A DNA stretch of 64,000 bases from CAJXVA01 sp963761755 (GTDB taxonomy: Bacteria > Myxococcota_A > Polyangia > Nannocystales > Nannocystaceae): assembly GCA_963761755.1 (NCBI GenBank), contig CAVXIC010000006.1:186001-250000 (forward strand). The letters run 5' to 3'. The first letter of the stretch is position 1. The number at the start of each line of letters is the position of its first letter. The position numbers and the translations under genes were made by a program. Under the pieces are notes generated by a model. It worked only from the letters and a program-made list of their open reading frames with translations. It did not search any database and was not told where the DNA came from. Shown here in pieces: positions 37,807 to 47,600 of the stretch.

Positions 37807-39774
37807 TCAGTAACAAGGCGGGCGCGGCGTGAGGTCGTAGGGCTCTGGGGACGGCAGGATCTGACGCAGGTAGTCGTACTCCTCCAAGCAGAATCGCGAC
37901 GGGCCGGCGCCCTCGATCTCCGAGCGCTCCTCGAAGGGTCGGTCGGCGTCCATGAGTCTGTCGGCCTGCTCGCCCTCGTTGTGGATGCTGGGTCCGTAGG
38001 GGTCGGCCAAGCCGAGGCTGTGGCCGAGCTCGTGGGAGATCGTGCTGCCGACGAGCGTGCCCAGGGCATGAATCGCGCAGGCGATCTGCTCGCCTCGTTC
38101 GGCCGAGCCCGCGGGCAGGGCAGGGCAGTCGCTGCCCTCGACGCTGGGCAATGCCGCGGAGAGATCGGCTGCCAGCACCGGATGTCCATCGGTGTCGGGC
38201 CGGAACGGATCGAACAGCGCGTCGAACCGCGCGTCGGGGCGGACCGGCTCCGCGAGATCACCGGGGTGTTCCGAGTAGCCGAACAAGGACTCGATGAAGA
38301 CACCCCCGTAGCCCGGGAAGCCGTCCTCTTGGGTCCGTGCATTCGCGCCGCCGATCCGGTCGTAGAGGCGCTGGTTCTCGGTGTCCTTGCCGGGCGTGTT
38401 GTCGTAGCCCAGCAGGCCCAGCCCGTTGGGGTCTTGGCCACCGACGTCGACCTCGCAGTACAGCGCGAAGTCGACGGGTCGCTCCTCCCGGACCTCGACG
38501 TTGAGGGTCGAGAAGTCGCGCCGGATCACCTCGAGGGCACGGTCACGAATCCGCCGGTCGACCGCACGAAGTCCAAAGGCCCGAAGCGCCTCGGTGTACG
38601 CGGGACTGAAGTTGACCCAAACCACCTGCCGAACCGGCTCGAGCCGAAAGCCCAGGGGAGAGGGGGTCCCCTCGACTTCGACGCCCGCGAAGCTGATGAG
38701 GGGAGTCACGAGGCCTTCGAACTGACCGGGCTGGTCGCGCACGTCAATCCGCGAGGCGAGCCCGTCCTCTTCGTTGACCACGTATCGGATGTGCCGCCCG
38801 TCCGCGAACTCCGTGAAGAGCAGCTCGTCGAGCTCGATGGGGGCCCCGGTGTCGTCGGGGGTGAACACGCCCTCGAAGCTCAGGACCGTGTCGCCTCCGG
38901 CCGGGCCCCCCAAGAACCCGGCGCCTTCGATGGTGAGGTAGCGACCCAGGCTCGCGGTGGTCGCATCGACCCCGTACAGCGTCGGCTCGACGAGGTCCCA
39001 GGTGACGGCGACGGGATCCGATGTCTCGACGTCACCGCTGATGTGCGTGTTCCGTATCGTGACCGTGCCCTCGAACCGCCCCGGCTCGATCCCGGCGATG
39101 CTCGGCACGAATGCAAAGGTCCCCTCGCTGCGGGCGAGCGGATCGTCGGGCACGATCGGGACCGCGACGGCATCGGTGGGGGCGCAGCTGGCCTGCCCGC
39201 TCCGGGTGAAGCATCCCTCCAGCACGGCCCCGGTGGTCCCTTCGCCGGCGAGCAAGAGCCCTTGGCCGGCGACCGCGAGCGGCTCGTTGGGGAAGATGAC
39301 GCTGCTGGGGGTCAGCAGGTCGAGCTGGGGCTGCAACCGCGCAGCGATGGCGAGCCGGACGTCGGCGGCGCGAGAGCGGTACAGCCGTCCATCCACCGTG
39401 CTTCGGACCTCGATCGACGCGGTGCCGCGAAAGTCTGCGGACTCGCCGCTGCCGAGCAGATCGAAGGCCTCGGCGTCGATGTCGACCTCGAGTCGCGTGA
39501 AGTCGACGAACCGCGCGGGCAAGCGGACGAGGCGGCCGTCGACCCCCTCAGGGGTCTCGATGATGCCATCGAGGACGAGCGTCGACTCGCCCCAGGGGTC
39601 GTCGACGAAGGCGTCGCCGGTGATGACGAGCGTGGAACCGGGCAGGATGATGCCGGGGTCGACGGATCTCAGCTCGAGGTCGACCAGAGCCGTGTCCACC
39701 GCGCGCCGAGATCCAGGCTCCACGTTGCACTGCGTGAGCGCCAGGAGGGCCACCAGGCCAGCGATCCGCCTCAT
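37807..39774 (-). CDS. Secreted IPT/TIG-like repeat metalloprotease, lipoprotein
   Basis: 655 residues. Lipoprotein signal (MRRIAGLVALLALTQC). The N-terminal 400 residues contain several beta-sandwich-like repeats with the IPT/TIG-type pattern (PGSTLVITGDAF, NEPLAVAGQGLLL, GRYLTIEGAGFL). The C-terminal part carries HELGHSLGLAD, a zinc motif of the HExxHxxGxxD type, after GSTIS. Asp, the third ligand, is typical of archaemetzincin/snapalysin-like clans, not the usual His. It begins inside the stop of the ligase gene (ATGA), so the two are co-translated. Probable cell-surface protease or adhesin-like processing enzyme. Confidence 0.75.
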   Translation of the reverse strand: MRRIAGLVALLALTQCNVEPGSRRAVDTALVDLELRSVDPGIILPGSTLVITGDAFVDDPWGESTLVLDGIIETPEGVDGRLVRLPARFVDFTRLEVDIDAEAFDLLGSGESADFRGTASIEVRSTVDGRLYRSRAADVRLAIAARLQPQLDLLTPSSVIFPNEPLAVAGQGLLLAGEGTTGAVLEGCFTRSGQASCAPTDAVAVPIVPDDPLARSEGTFAFVPSIAGIEPGRFEGTVTIRNTHISGDVETSDPVAVTWDLVEPTLYGVDATTASLGRYLTIEGAGFLGGPAGGDTVLSFEGVFTPDDTGAPIELDELLFTEFADGRHIRYVVNEEDGLASRIDVRDQPGQFEGLVTPLISFAGVEVEGTPSPLGFRLEPVRQVVWVNFSPAYTEALRAFGLRAVDRRIRDRALEVIRRDFSTLNVEVREERPVDFALYCEVDVGGQDPNGLGLLGYDNTPGKDTENQRLYDRIGGANARTQEDGFPGYGGVFIESLFGYSEHPGDLAEPVRPDARFDALFDPFRPDTDGHPVLAADLSAALPSVEGSDCPALPAGSAERGEQIACAIHALGTLVGSTISHELGHSLGLADPYGPSIHNEGEQADRLMDADRPFEERSEIEGAGPSRFCLEEYDYLRQILPSPEPYDLTPRPPCY

Positions 39775-41249
39775 CGCGGGACCACCAAGGCGACGGGCTG
39801 CGCACCCCCTGCACCCGGGGGCGCAGGGCCTCCCGTGGCGGGCTGCTGCTTGGCCTCTTGCTCGAGTCCGCGCGTTAGGCCGAGCAGGGCCCCACCGAAG
39901 AAGAAGGGAAGCTTGGTGAAGAGGCTGTTGGGCAGCAGGTCCACGGCGATGAGCGCGCAGATGATCGTGAGCGCATCGACGAACAGGCGCCCCGACCTCG
40001 GGATGCGGTTCGCCCGGCGCCACGCCACGAAGATGGGCGCGAGGATCAGGCCGAAGGTCGCGATGAAGCCCACGACGCCGCGCGAGCCGACCCGGATGAT
40101 CCACTCGCCGTCGGTCAGGCAGATGTCGCGCCCCCGCTCGTCGTAGACCCGGTTGCGACCGTAGCCTCCCCAGCCGAAGGTCAGGCGCTCTTCGGCCCGC
40201 TCGTAGAGGATGTCCTCGTTGTAGAAGCGGACGTACAGCGAGTCGGCCCGGTCGGGCGTGAATCCCTCCAGCCATTCGATGAACCCGTACACGTCGAGGG
40301 CTTGAGTGGATCGAACCGGCGGGTAACACAGCACGAGGATGGCCAAGATGAAGCCCGCCGTGATCGCCAGCTTCCCACGGGACAAGAAGATGATCGGCAC
40401 CGCGACCATCACGTAGAGCAGCGCGGCAAGGTTGTGCGACAGCGCCAACGTGACGGCGAGCACCGCGAGGGGGGCGAGGGCAGGGAGTCCGAACACCTTC
40501 TCCTTGCGCTTGGCGAGGACGGCCGCGCACGCGGTCGCGCAGAAGAGAAAGGCGGCCACGGCAAGGCCCGAGTTCTGGAACATGACCGGCTTGAAGCCGT
40601 CACCCCGCACGACCCCGGCGAATCCGGTGGGGTAGTAGCCGTAGACCCAGTTGTGGATCTGCGGCGAGATGCGTGCCTCGAGCAGGCAGCCGGGGACGTA
40701 GACGAGCGCGAGCTGGACGATGCCGCGACACAAGACGCGCGCATCGTCCAGCGTGCGAAAGGCGATGCGGCCCAGCAGGTAGGGCACGTACATCGAGAGC
40801 ATGTCCCGCACGGTGAGCGCGATGATGTCCTTCGTCGTGTGGCCCGAGAGCACCAAGGGCTCGAGCACGAGGTTGCCCTCGTTGTCCCACCAGTACAGCC
40901 CGAAGCTCAGCTCGTCCTGATTGGTCAGGACCGTGCCGATGTTTCCGATCATCAGCAGGACGAAGAAGAGATCGACGCCTCGGAAGGGCTTGGACTTCAG
41001 CAAGCGGTCGCGGTGCACCATGAACGCGGCGACCAGACTCATCAGCCCCGCGAACTCGTACTTCGTCAGCGGGGGGATGAGCGGGGCGTCGAAGGCGACG
41101 AGCTCCGGCAAGAACATGACCCCGCCAAAGAAGATCCAAAAGAGCGAGCGAGTGGCATGCTTCTTGGCGGCAGTGGCTGCAAAGCCCAAGGAAGCGGGCA
41201 CATACAGCAGCAGCGCCACGAAGGGGCGCACGTCCGGCGGTGCGGGCAC
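39771..41249 (-). CDS. O-antigen ligase / polymerase-like membrane protein
   Basis: 492 residues, about ten or more hydrophobic helices, of the Wzy/WaaL type. The large outer loop (about 320-390; RADSLYVRFYNEDILYERAE and TFGWGGYGRN) contains the Arg and Gly-Tyr-Gly motifs often seen in this superfamily. It would join or polymerise sugar units on the outer face of the inner membrane. A TATCCT box 6 nt before the GTG start and no SD suggest a leaderless mRNA. Divergent from the flippase gene (75 bp between starts). Wzy versus ligase cannot be told by eye. Confidence 0.7.
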   Translation of the reverse strand: MPAPPDVRPFVALLLYVPASLGFAATAAKKHATRSLFWIFFGGVMFLPELVAFDAPLIPPLTKYEFAGLMSLVAAFMVHRDRLLKSKPFRGVDLFFVLLMIGNIGTVLTNQDELSFGLYWWDNEGNLVLEPLVLSGHTTKDIIALTVRDMLSMYVPYLLGRIAFRTLDDARVLCRGIVQLALVYVPGCLLEARISPQIHNWVYGYYPTGFAGVVRGDGFKPVMFQNSGLAVAAFLFCATACAAVLAKRKEKVFGLPALAPLAVLAVTLALSHNLAALLYVMVAVPIIFLSRGKLAITAGFILAILVLCYPPVRSTQALDVYGFIEWLEGFTPDRADSLYVRFYNEDILYERAEERLTFGWGGYGRNRVYDERGRDICLTDGEWIIRVGSRGVVGFIATFGLILAPIFVAWRRANRIPRSGRLFVDALTIICALIAVDLLPNSLFTKLPFFFGGALLGLTRGLEQEAKQQPATGGPAPPGAGGAQPVALVVPR

Positions 41250-41255
41250 GGGTGA

Positions 41256-41261
41256 AGGATA
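41256..41261 (-). promoter_or_regulatory. -10-like TATCCT, 6 nt before GTG 41249
   Basis: Minus-strand TATCCT, TCACCC, GTG; no SD. Confidence 0.45.
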
Positions 41262-41290
41262 ACAACGCAGCGGCGCAGGTTCGATTGCCA

Positions 41291-41314
41291 GGGAAAACCG
41301 TCTTGGGATAGCGT
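41291..41314 (+). promoter_or_regulatory. Candidate flippase promoter
   Basis: TAGCGT at 41309-41314, 10 nt before ATG 41325, with TTGCCA 18 nt upstream of it (from 41285). GTG 41313 falls inside the -10 and is therefore rejected as start. Confidence 0.4.
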
Positions 41315-41324
41315 GCCGCACCCG

Positions 41325-42746
41325 ATGGGGAATCCCTCCGACGTGTCGTCTACGGACGATGTTGCACCCCCCGGGCCAGGCCCGCAGCCGGCGGCGGACG
41401 CCGCCGAGGTCGCCGACACGGGCGGGGACGGTGCGCTCCGGCGGGCCGCGGCCAAGGGCGCCCTGTGGGTGTTCGGCTCCTTCGGGGTGACGCAGATCGT
41501 GCGCCTGGGCGGCAACCTCGTCCTGACGCGGCTGTTGTTTCCGGAGGTGTTCGGCGTCATGCGCGTGCTCAACGTCGTGGTGACGATCGTCGGCATGCTC
41601 TCGGACGCGGGGCTGCGGGGCAGCATCATCTACCACGAGCGCGGCGACGAGCCGGACTTCTACAACACCGCCTGGACGTTGCAGTGCCTGCGCGGGGTGG
41701 TGGTGGCCGTGGTGGTCGCGGCTTTGGCCTGGCCGCTGGCCGAGGTCTACGACATGCCCGACCTCGTCGTGCTGCTCCCCGCGGTCGGGGTGTCGTTGAT
41801 GCTGCGATCGGTTCAGTCGACGTCGATCTTCACCCTGACCCGTCGGGTCGACGCCAAGCCCGGCGCGCTGCTCGAGATGTGGGTTCGCGTCGGAGGCGTC
41901 GTGCTGATGATCGGCCTCGCGTTCGTCTGGAAGAGCGTGTGGGTCATGGCCCTGGGCATGATCTTCGCCAACGTTGGCCTCGGGTTGGCCTCGCACCTGC
42001 TCATCCCCGGCTATCGCAACCGATTCCGCTGGGACAAGGAGGCGGTCAAGGCTCAGCTTCACTTCGGGAAATGGGTGTTCCTCAGCTCGGCGCTGGCGGC
42101 CTTCCTGGGGCAGGGCGGGTCCGCCGTCGTGGCGAAGCTGCTCGACAGCGGCATGCTCGGCATCTACTCGATCGCGCTGCTGCTGGCCGACTCCGCCACG
42201 CAAGCGATGCAAACCATCGCGACCAAGGTCCTGCAGCCGCTGTACGCCAAGTTCGTCACCGGGGATCGCAGGCGCTTCCGCGGGCGGATGTTCCGGGTTC
42301 GGGGCGCCCTGCTCGCGCTCGCGTGCCCCCCGTTGTGGACCCTGGGCGTGTTCGGCCAGGAGATCGTCGAGCTGCTCTTCGACGCCCGCTACGTCGAAGC
42401 TGGCTGGATGCTCCGGGTGTTGTCCGTCGGCTCGATCGGCGTGCTCGTCATCGGGACCGCCGAGATGGTCTTCGTGGCCGCCGGCGAATCGAGGGCGCAC
42501 TTGGTGCACAAGACGGTGGGTGCGGCGCTGTTCGTCGTCGCCATGGTGACGGGCTACGTGCTCGCCGACTTCACCGGCGTGCTCATCGGGATGTCCGTGG
42601 GGCGAATCTTGGGCTACGTCCCGATGGCGGTGTTGCTGCAGCGGCGCGGTGCGTGGCTCCCCAAGCTGGACGGCCTGGTGTTCTTCGCCTCGGCGGTCGT
42701 GCTCGGGCTCGGATTCTGGCTCCACCCCTTGGAGATTTCGCTATGA
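41325..42746 (+). CDS. Polysaccharide flippase (Wzx / MATE-like)
   Basis: 473 residues. After a disordered Pro/Ala-rich N-terminus (about 1-40) come some 12 predicted membrane helices with the Wzx pattern: GALWVFGSFGVTQIVRLGGN, TRLLFPEVFGVMRVLN, RGSIIYHE. It would move lipid-linked sugar units across the inner membrane. ATG 41325 is chosen because the alternative GTG 41313 lies in the presumed -10. The stop overlaps the sulfotransferase start (ATGA). Confidence 0.85.
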   Translation: MGNPSDVSSTDDVAPPGPGPQPAADAAEVADTGGDGALRRAAAKGALWVFGSFGVTQIVRLGGNLVLTRLLFPEVFGVMRVLNVVVTIVGMLSDAGLRGSIIYHERGDEPDFYNTAWTLQCLRGVVVAVVVAALAWPLAEVYDMPDLVVLLPAVGVSLMLRSVQSTSIFTLTRRVDAKPGALLEMWVRVGGVVLMIGLAFVWKSVWVMALGMIFANVGLGLASHLLIPGYRNRFRWDKEAVKAQLHFGKWVFLSSALAAFLGQGGSAVVAKLLDSGMLGIYSIALLLADSATQAMQTIATKVLQPLYAKFVTGDRRRFRGRMFRVRGALLALACPPLWTLGVFGQEIVELLFDARYVEAGWMLRVLSVGSIGVLVIGTAEMVFVAAGESRAHLVHKTVGAALFVVAMVTGYVLADFTGVLIGMSVGRILGYVPMAVLLQRRGAWLPKLDGLVFFASAVVLGLGFWLHPLEISL

Positions 42747-43663
42747 GCTCGGGTGCTGCGGGGCGTATGCCCGACTTCCTTCTGATCGGCGGGATGAAGT
42801 GCGGCAGCACCACGCTGCACGACTACCTCGTCGAGCACCCCCAGCTGGCCGAGCCTCGGTACAAGGAGCCGGGATTCTTCAGCCGGCCCGAGCGCTTCGA
42901 GCTCGGGTTGGCCTGGTACCACGATGTCTTCGCAGGCGCGCAGCCGGGGCAGCTCGCCTTCGAGTCCTCGACCTGCTACTCGCGCCACCCCCACTTTGGC
43001 GAGGTCGCGCCCCGCATTCACGAGCATCTGCCCGACATCAAGCTGGTGTACATCATGCGCCACCCCGTCGATCGGCTCTACTCGCACTACCGGCACGCGA
43101 TGCTGGAGCGACACAAGAAGGGGACGGGCCCGATCGTCTCCCTGCAGGCAGCGCTCGCCGAGACCGACGAGCTCTTCGACACCGGCTGCTACCTGCGCCA
43201 GATCGAGCAGTTCACGGCCCACTACAGCCGCGACCGATTCTTCTTCCTCACGCTCGATGAACTCAAGACCGACCCCGACGCGGTGCTCAGCCGACTGCAA
43301 GCGTTCTTGGGGATCGATGTGAAGGCCGATCTCTCCTCCACGCTCCAGGGGGCCTCCAACGCCATCCGGGCGCGGGCGGTGGCGACGAGCGCGGGGTCGG
43401 CCAAGGAGCGGCTGCGTCGCAACCCCATGGTCCGTCTGGCCAAGCGCATCATCCCCAAGCAGGCCCGCAGCGCGATCATGGCCTCGCTGATGCGCTCGCC
43501 GCTGGTCAAAGCGCGCATGAAAGCGAAGGCCGACGCGTTTGCGGCGCAGCTCTCGTCGCTCTCGGACGCCGCGCGGGCCGACCTGCTGCAGCGATACGCG
43601 CAGCCGAACGCCGACCTCGAATCGTTCCTGGGCACGCCGCTCCCCGGGTCTTGGGCCCGATGA
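42743..43663 (+). CDS. Sulfotransferase (PAPS-dependent)
   Basis: 306 residues. PAPS 5'-phosphosulfate loop LIGGMKCGSTTLHDYL, the 3'-phosphate loop VYIMRHPVDRLYSHY, and KEPGFFS; closest in look to heparan N-deacetylase/N-sulfotransferase-type domains. It would sulfate a glycan or lipid. Co-translated with the flippase, so the substrate is likely the exported polysaccharide unit. The C-terminal 90 residues are basic and helical (ERLRRNPMVRLAKRIIPKQ). Confidence 0.88.
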   Translation: MSSGAAGRMPDFLLIGGMKCGSTTLHDYLVEHPQLAEPRYKEPGFFSRPERFELGLAWYHDVFAGAQPGQLAFESSTCYSRHPHFGEVAPRIHEHLPDIKLVYIMRHPVDRLYSHYRHAMLERHKKGTGPIVSLQAALAETDELFDTGCYLRQIEQFTAHYSRDRFFFLTLDELKTDPDAVLSRLQAFLGIDVKADLSSTLQGASNAIRARAVATSAGSAKERLRRNPMVRLAKRIIPKQARSAIMASLMRSPLVKARMKAKADAFAAQLSSLSDAARADLLQRYAQPNADLESFLGTPLPGSWAR

Positions 43664-43765
43664 GCGGCAACGCGTGAGCCTGCACGCGCAGCCATTGCGG
43701 GCTCCTTTGGAGCGCCGCGGTGCATGCTGGTGCGCGTGATATCTTCGGCGTCGAGGTCGCCCGTC

Positions 43766-44581
43766 ATGCTCATCAACCCGCTCGACAAGGACGCGCTCCG
43801 CAAGCAGTTCCGCAGCGCGAAGCCGTTCCCGCATCTGGTCATCGACAACTTCCTCGAGCCGTCCTTCCTGCGGCAGGTCGTCGAGGCATACCCCTCGTTC
43901 GACCGCGCGTGGGCCGACGCCAAGGGCACCCGCGACGCCTTCGACGCCCTCAACGAGAAGCTCAAGGTCCAGGTCTCGGACGCCGAGCGGTTCCCCGGAC
44001 CCGTCAAGCAGCTGCACGATGCACTCGCGTCCAAGGCCTTCCTCGACGACCTCACCGAGGTCACCGGGATCGAGGACCTCCGGGCCGATCCTGCGATGCG
44101 CGGCGGCGGCATGCACCTCACGGGTCCACGCGGTCGCCTGGATGTTCACATCGACTTCAACTACTCCGAGGAGCTGAAGATGCATCGGCGTCTGAACATC
44201 CTGGTCTACCTCAACGAAGACTGGGATGAGGCGTGGGGGGGCGCGGTCGAGCTGTGGGACCGTGAGGTCAAGAACTGCGAAGTCTCGGTGATGCCGGCCC
44301 TCAACCGCTGCGTCCTGTTCGAGACCAGCGACATCAGCTTCCACGGCGTTCAACCCGTCACCTGCCCGCCCGGGCACGGTCGGATCTCCTTTGCTGGCTA
44401 CTACTACACCGAGCAGCCCCATCAGAGCTGGAACGGCGAGCACCACTCCACCGTGTTCAAGGCCCGCCCCGATGAAGCGCTGCGCGACCTGGTGTGGGGG
44501 AACGTCGACCGGCTGGGGCGTGCGGCCTACCGCAAGCTCCGGCGCGGTCGTCGGATCGTGAACATGCTGCGCGGGCGCTGA
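43766..44581 (+). CDS. 2-oxoglutarate/Fe(II)-dependent oxygenase (prolyl-4-hydroxylase-like)
   Basis: 271 residues. Double-stranded beta-helix fold with the iron triad: His and Asp in VHIDFNY, distal His in SFHGVQPV, and Arg (2OG binding) in GHGRISFAGYYY. Substrate unknown; relatives hydroxylate proteins, lipids or sugars. ATG 43766 has GAGG upstream; ATG 43724 would add an unlikely leader. Stands 102 nt after the sulfotransferase in the same direction, so may modify the same glycan. Confidence 0.85.
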   Translation: MLINPLDKDALRKQFRSAKPFPHLVIDNFLEPSFLRQVVEAYPSFDRAWADAKGTRDAFDALNEKLKVQVSDAERFPGPVKQLHDALASKAFLDDLTEVTGIEDLRADPAMRGGGMHLTGPRGRLDVHIDFNYSEELKMHRRLNILVYLNEDWDEAWGGAVELWDREVKNCEVSVMPALNRCVLFETSDISFHGVQPVTCPPGHGRISFAGYYYTEQPHQSWNGEHHSTVFKARPDEALRDLVWGNVDRLGRAAYRKLRRGRRIVNMLRGR

Positions 44582-44626
44582 GCGACTGGCTCAGCGACTG
44601 GCTGAGCGACTGGCCGAGCTACTGAA
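44579..44626. repeat. 12-bp tandem repeat spanning two convergent stop codons
   Basis: Four units (TGAGCGACTGGC, TCAGCGACTGGC, TGAGCGACTGGC, CGAGCTACTGAA). The first holds the oxygenase stop and the last the S41 stop, so the repeat is the whole intergenic space. Confidence 0.85.
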
Positions 44627-47600
44627 ACGTGTCGACGCGAAGCTTGCCGCTGGTGGTGAACTCCGCGTTGGCAGCCCGCGCCTCGCGAAGCCCACTGGTG
44701 CGAAGCACCCACATGCGCTTGATCGCCACCACGTCGTCATTTTGGCGGGCGTGAACCTCGATGATGTTGTTGCCCGGCGTCAGCGGCACCTCGGCCGAGA
44801 AGTCGAGGGCGCCCGAGGCCGGATCGCCGCTGGCGACGTAGTAGACCTTCTCGCGATCACCGAAGAGGTTGCGCGAGGGGTTGTAGACCGTGATGAAGAC
44901 GTCCCGCAGGGCCTGCTGGTCGGTCGCGGTGCCCGAGAGCGTGACGGACTCCTTCTCAGTCTTCATCTCGGACTCGTCGAGCGAGATCTTGGGGGGTGAC
45001 ACCTCGAAGAACCCGTCCGTGGCGGGAGGCTTGGCCGAGCCGTCCCCGCGGGAGACGTCCGCGCTCTTGGCGAAGGCCATCGACCCTCCCGCAAGGTGCA
45101 CGCGTAGCCAGCCGTTGCCCTCGGCGACGACCGGCATGGTCACGCCTTCGGCCACCTGAGCGACGGCGCGGCCGGGCGTGAGCGGGCTGGCGTAGAGATC
45201 GATGGCGCGCGTCGCCTTGGCGGTGCCCTTGGCCTTGCTCAGCGATGCACCGCGCTCGGGCACCGGCAGGTGAATCTTTTCGGACAGGGCTTCGGCGATC
45301 TTGTTGTCCGACACCGTCAGCTGGAGCTCGACCTCGCCCTCGGGGGGGCGTTCCTTGAGCTCGAAGTCGAGGTCGACGATGCGGGTCTCTCCGGTGGGGA
45401 TCTCCTTGAGCTCTTTGCGACCCTCGTGCAGGAAGACGGCTTCGCCCGCGCGGTTGCGGAGCGTGACCCACGTGTCGAGCGCGGGGCCCTCGCCCTGGTT
45501 GGCCAGCGTGACTCGAAGCCGAACGCGCTCGCCCTCTTGCAGGGCTCCATCGCCGTTGCCGACGATCTTCTCGCCGAGGGCGGGGTCGTCGATGATCTGG
45601 TAGCCGTAGACGAACTGCGGGCGCGGGAGCCCCTCGGCGCTGATGTCGATCGAGGTCGTCGAGCCCTTCGCGAGCTTGGCTCCGTTGGCCTCGAAGAGGT
45701 ACAGATCGATGCGGTCGGTGCGGCTGAGCTCGTGCTCGGACACCGAGAGCTTCAAGCTGTAGGTCCGGGACTCTCCGGGCGCGATCTTGCCGAACAGCAG
45801 CTCGCGCTCGTCGAAGTAGCGATAGTCGCTGTCGGTGATCGCCCGGACTTGATAGGCGGTGCTATCCCCGACGTTCTTGACGGTGGCGGTCACGGTTCCG
45901 CGTTCGCCGCCGCGAATCTTGTTGCCAGGCTTGTCGCTGGTGACGGTGACCTCGAGCTTGGCGCCACCGGACTGCGGCTTGGGACCCACGGCCCAGTCGA
46001 TGTCCCGGGCGGACAGGCTCTCCGTGATTCGGGCTTGCTGCTTCTTTTCCTGCTGCTCGACGAACGAGCCCATCTCTCGGAGGAGCTCGTCCCGGCTGGA
46101 GGAGGGGGCCCAAGCGACGAACTCGGCGGCCATGCGGATTTCGGGATCGTCGAGGAAGGAGGGCTTGGAGGACGCGCCCTCGTCGACCTCGTCCGCCGCG
46201 TCATCGTCGTCGTCGTCGTCGCCCTTGCCCTTCTTCTTGGGTTGACCCTTGCCGGGAAGCACCGAGCCTGCATCGAGGAAGTGCAGGGACCCGTAGGCGA
46301 TCTTCTGAGCCTTGGCGTCGGAGGTCAGGTGGGTGGCGAGGGACTCCTCGCGCAGCAGATCGAACCGGCCGCGGCCGAAGTAGTAGATCTGATCCTTGCC
46401 GATCCACACCGGCACGGTCTCGATGTCGGGGCTGACGCCCACCGACTGAATCGAGACGTCGCCGGGGGTGAGGTACTGAGCGATGGTGAGCTTGAGCGCG
46501 AGCTCCTTGTCGCCGGCGCGCCGCTCGTGCAGGACCTGAACGCTGCCCTTGCCGAAGGTGCGACGGCCCATCAGCACGCCGCGCCCCAGGTTGCGGAGCG
46601 CTCCGGCCACGATCTCCGAGGCGCTGGCCGAGCCTTGGTCGACGAGGACGACCAGCGGAAGGTCGGGGAAGTTGTAGCGGTCGTCGGCGCGGTTCTCTTC
46701 CCGCGGGGAGGCGTCGCCGCCGACCGTGGAGACGATGGTGCCGGCGTCGAGGAACGCGTCCGCCACCTCGACCGCCGCGTTGAGCAGTCCGCCGGGGTTG
46801 TCGCGAAGGTCCAGGACGATGCCTTCGACGCCGGCTTTCTCGAACTCGTCGAGCTTGGCGCGAAGCTCCTTGCCCGTGGTCTGCGCGAAGTTGCGGGGGA
46901 TCTGAACGAGGCCGACGCTGTGCTGCTTGCCGTCGAGACCGGCGACGTCGAGGCGTTCGCCGATGACCGAGTCGAGCTTGATGGTGGCGCGGGTGATCGA
47001 CAGATGCTTGGGCTTGGCGAGGCCCTCGCGCAGGATGTGGAGGCTGACCGCCGTGCCCGCGGGGCCCCGAAGACGGTCGACCGCCTCGTTGAGCGTCATC
47101 GTCACCGTGGACTCCGAGCCGATCTGGACGATCTGATCGCCGGGCTGCATGTCGACCTCGGAGGCCGGGTTGCCATCGATTACGCGGATGACGGTGATCT
47201 TGGTGTCGCGCATGCCCACCTCGATGCCCAGGCCGCCGAAGCTGCCCTTGGTGCTGGCCTTCATGTCGCTGAAGTCCGAAGGGCGCAGCAGGTTGGTGTG
47301 GGGATCGAGCGTGCCCAGGACGCCGGCGACGATGGCGTACTCGGCCTCGCGCTGCTCATCCTCGGTGAGGTCGGTGTGTGCCGTGACGAAGCGGAAGACT
47401 TCGCGCACGTGGGGCCCCACGGCCCACAGCGCCTCGATCTCTCCGAGCTCGAAGATCTTCTCGTGTGTGGCCACGCGCACGCGCACGCGCTCTCCGTTGC
47501 CGATGGGCTGGACGAGGACTTGGGCCACCTGCTGTTCGAGCGCCTCGAGCCCGGCCAAGGTCATGGCCTGCGGGTCGACCCGCTCCGGCTCGACGTAGTA

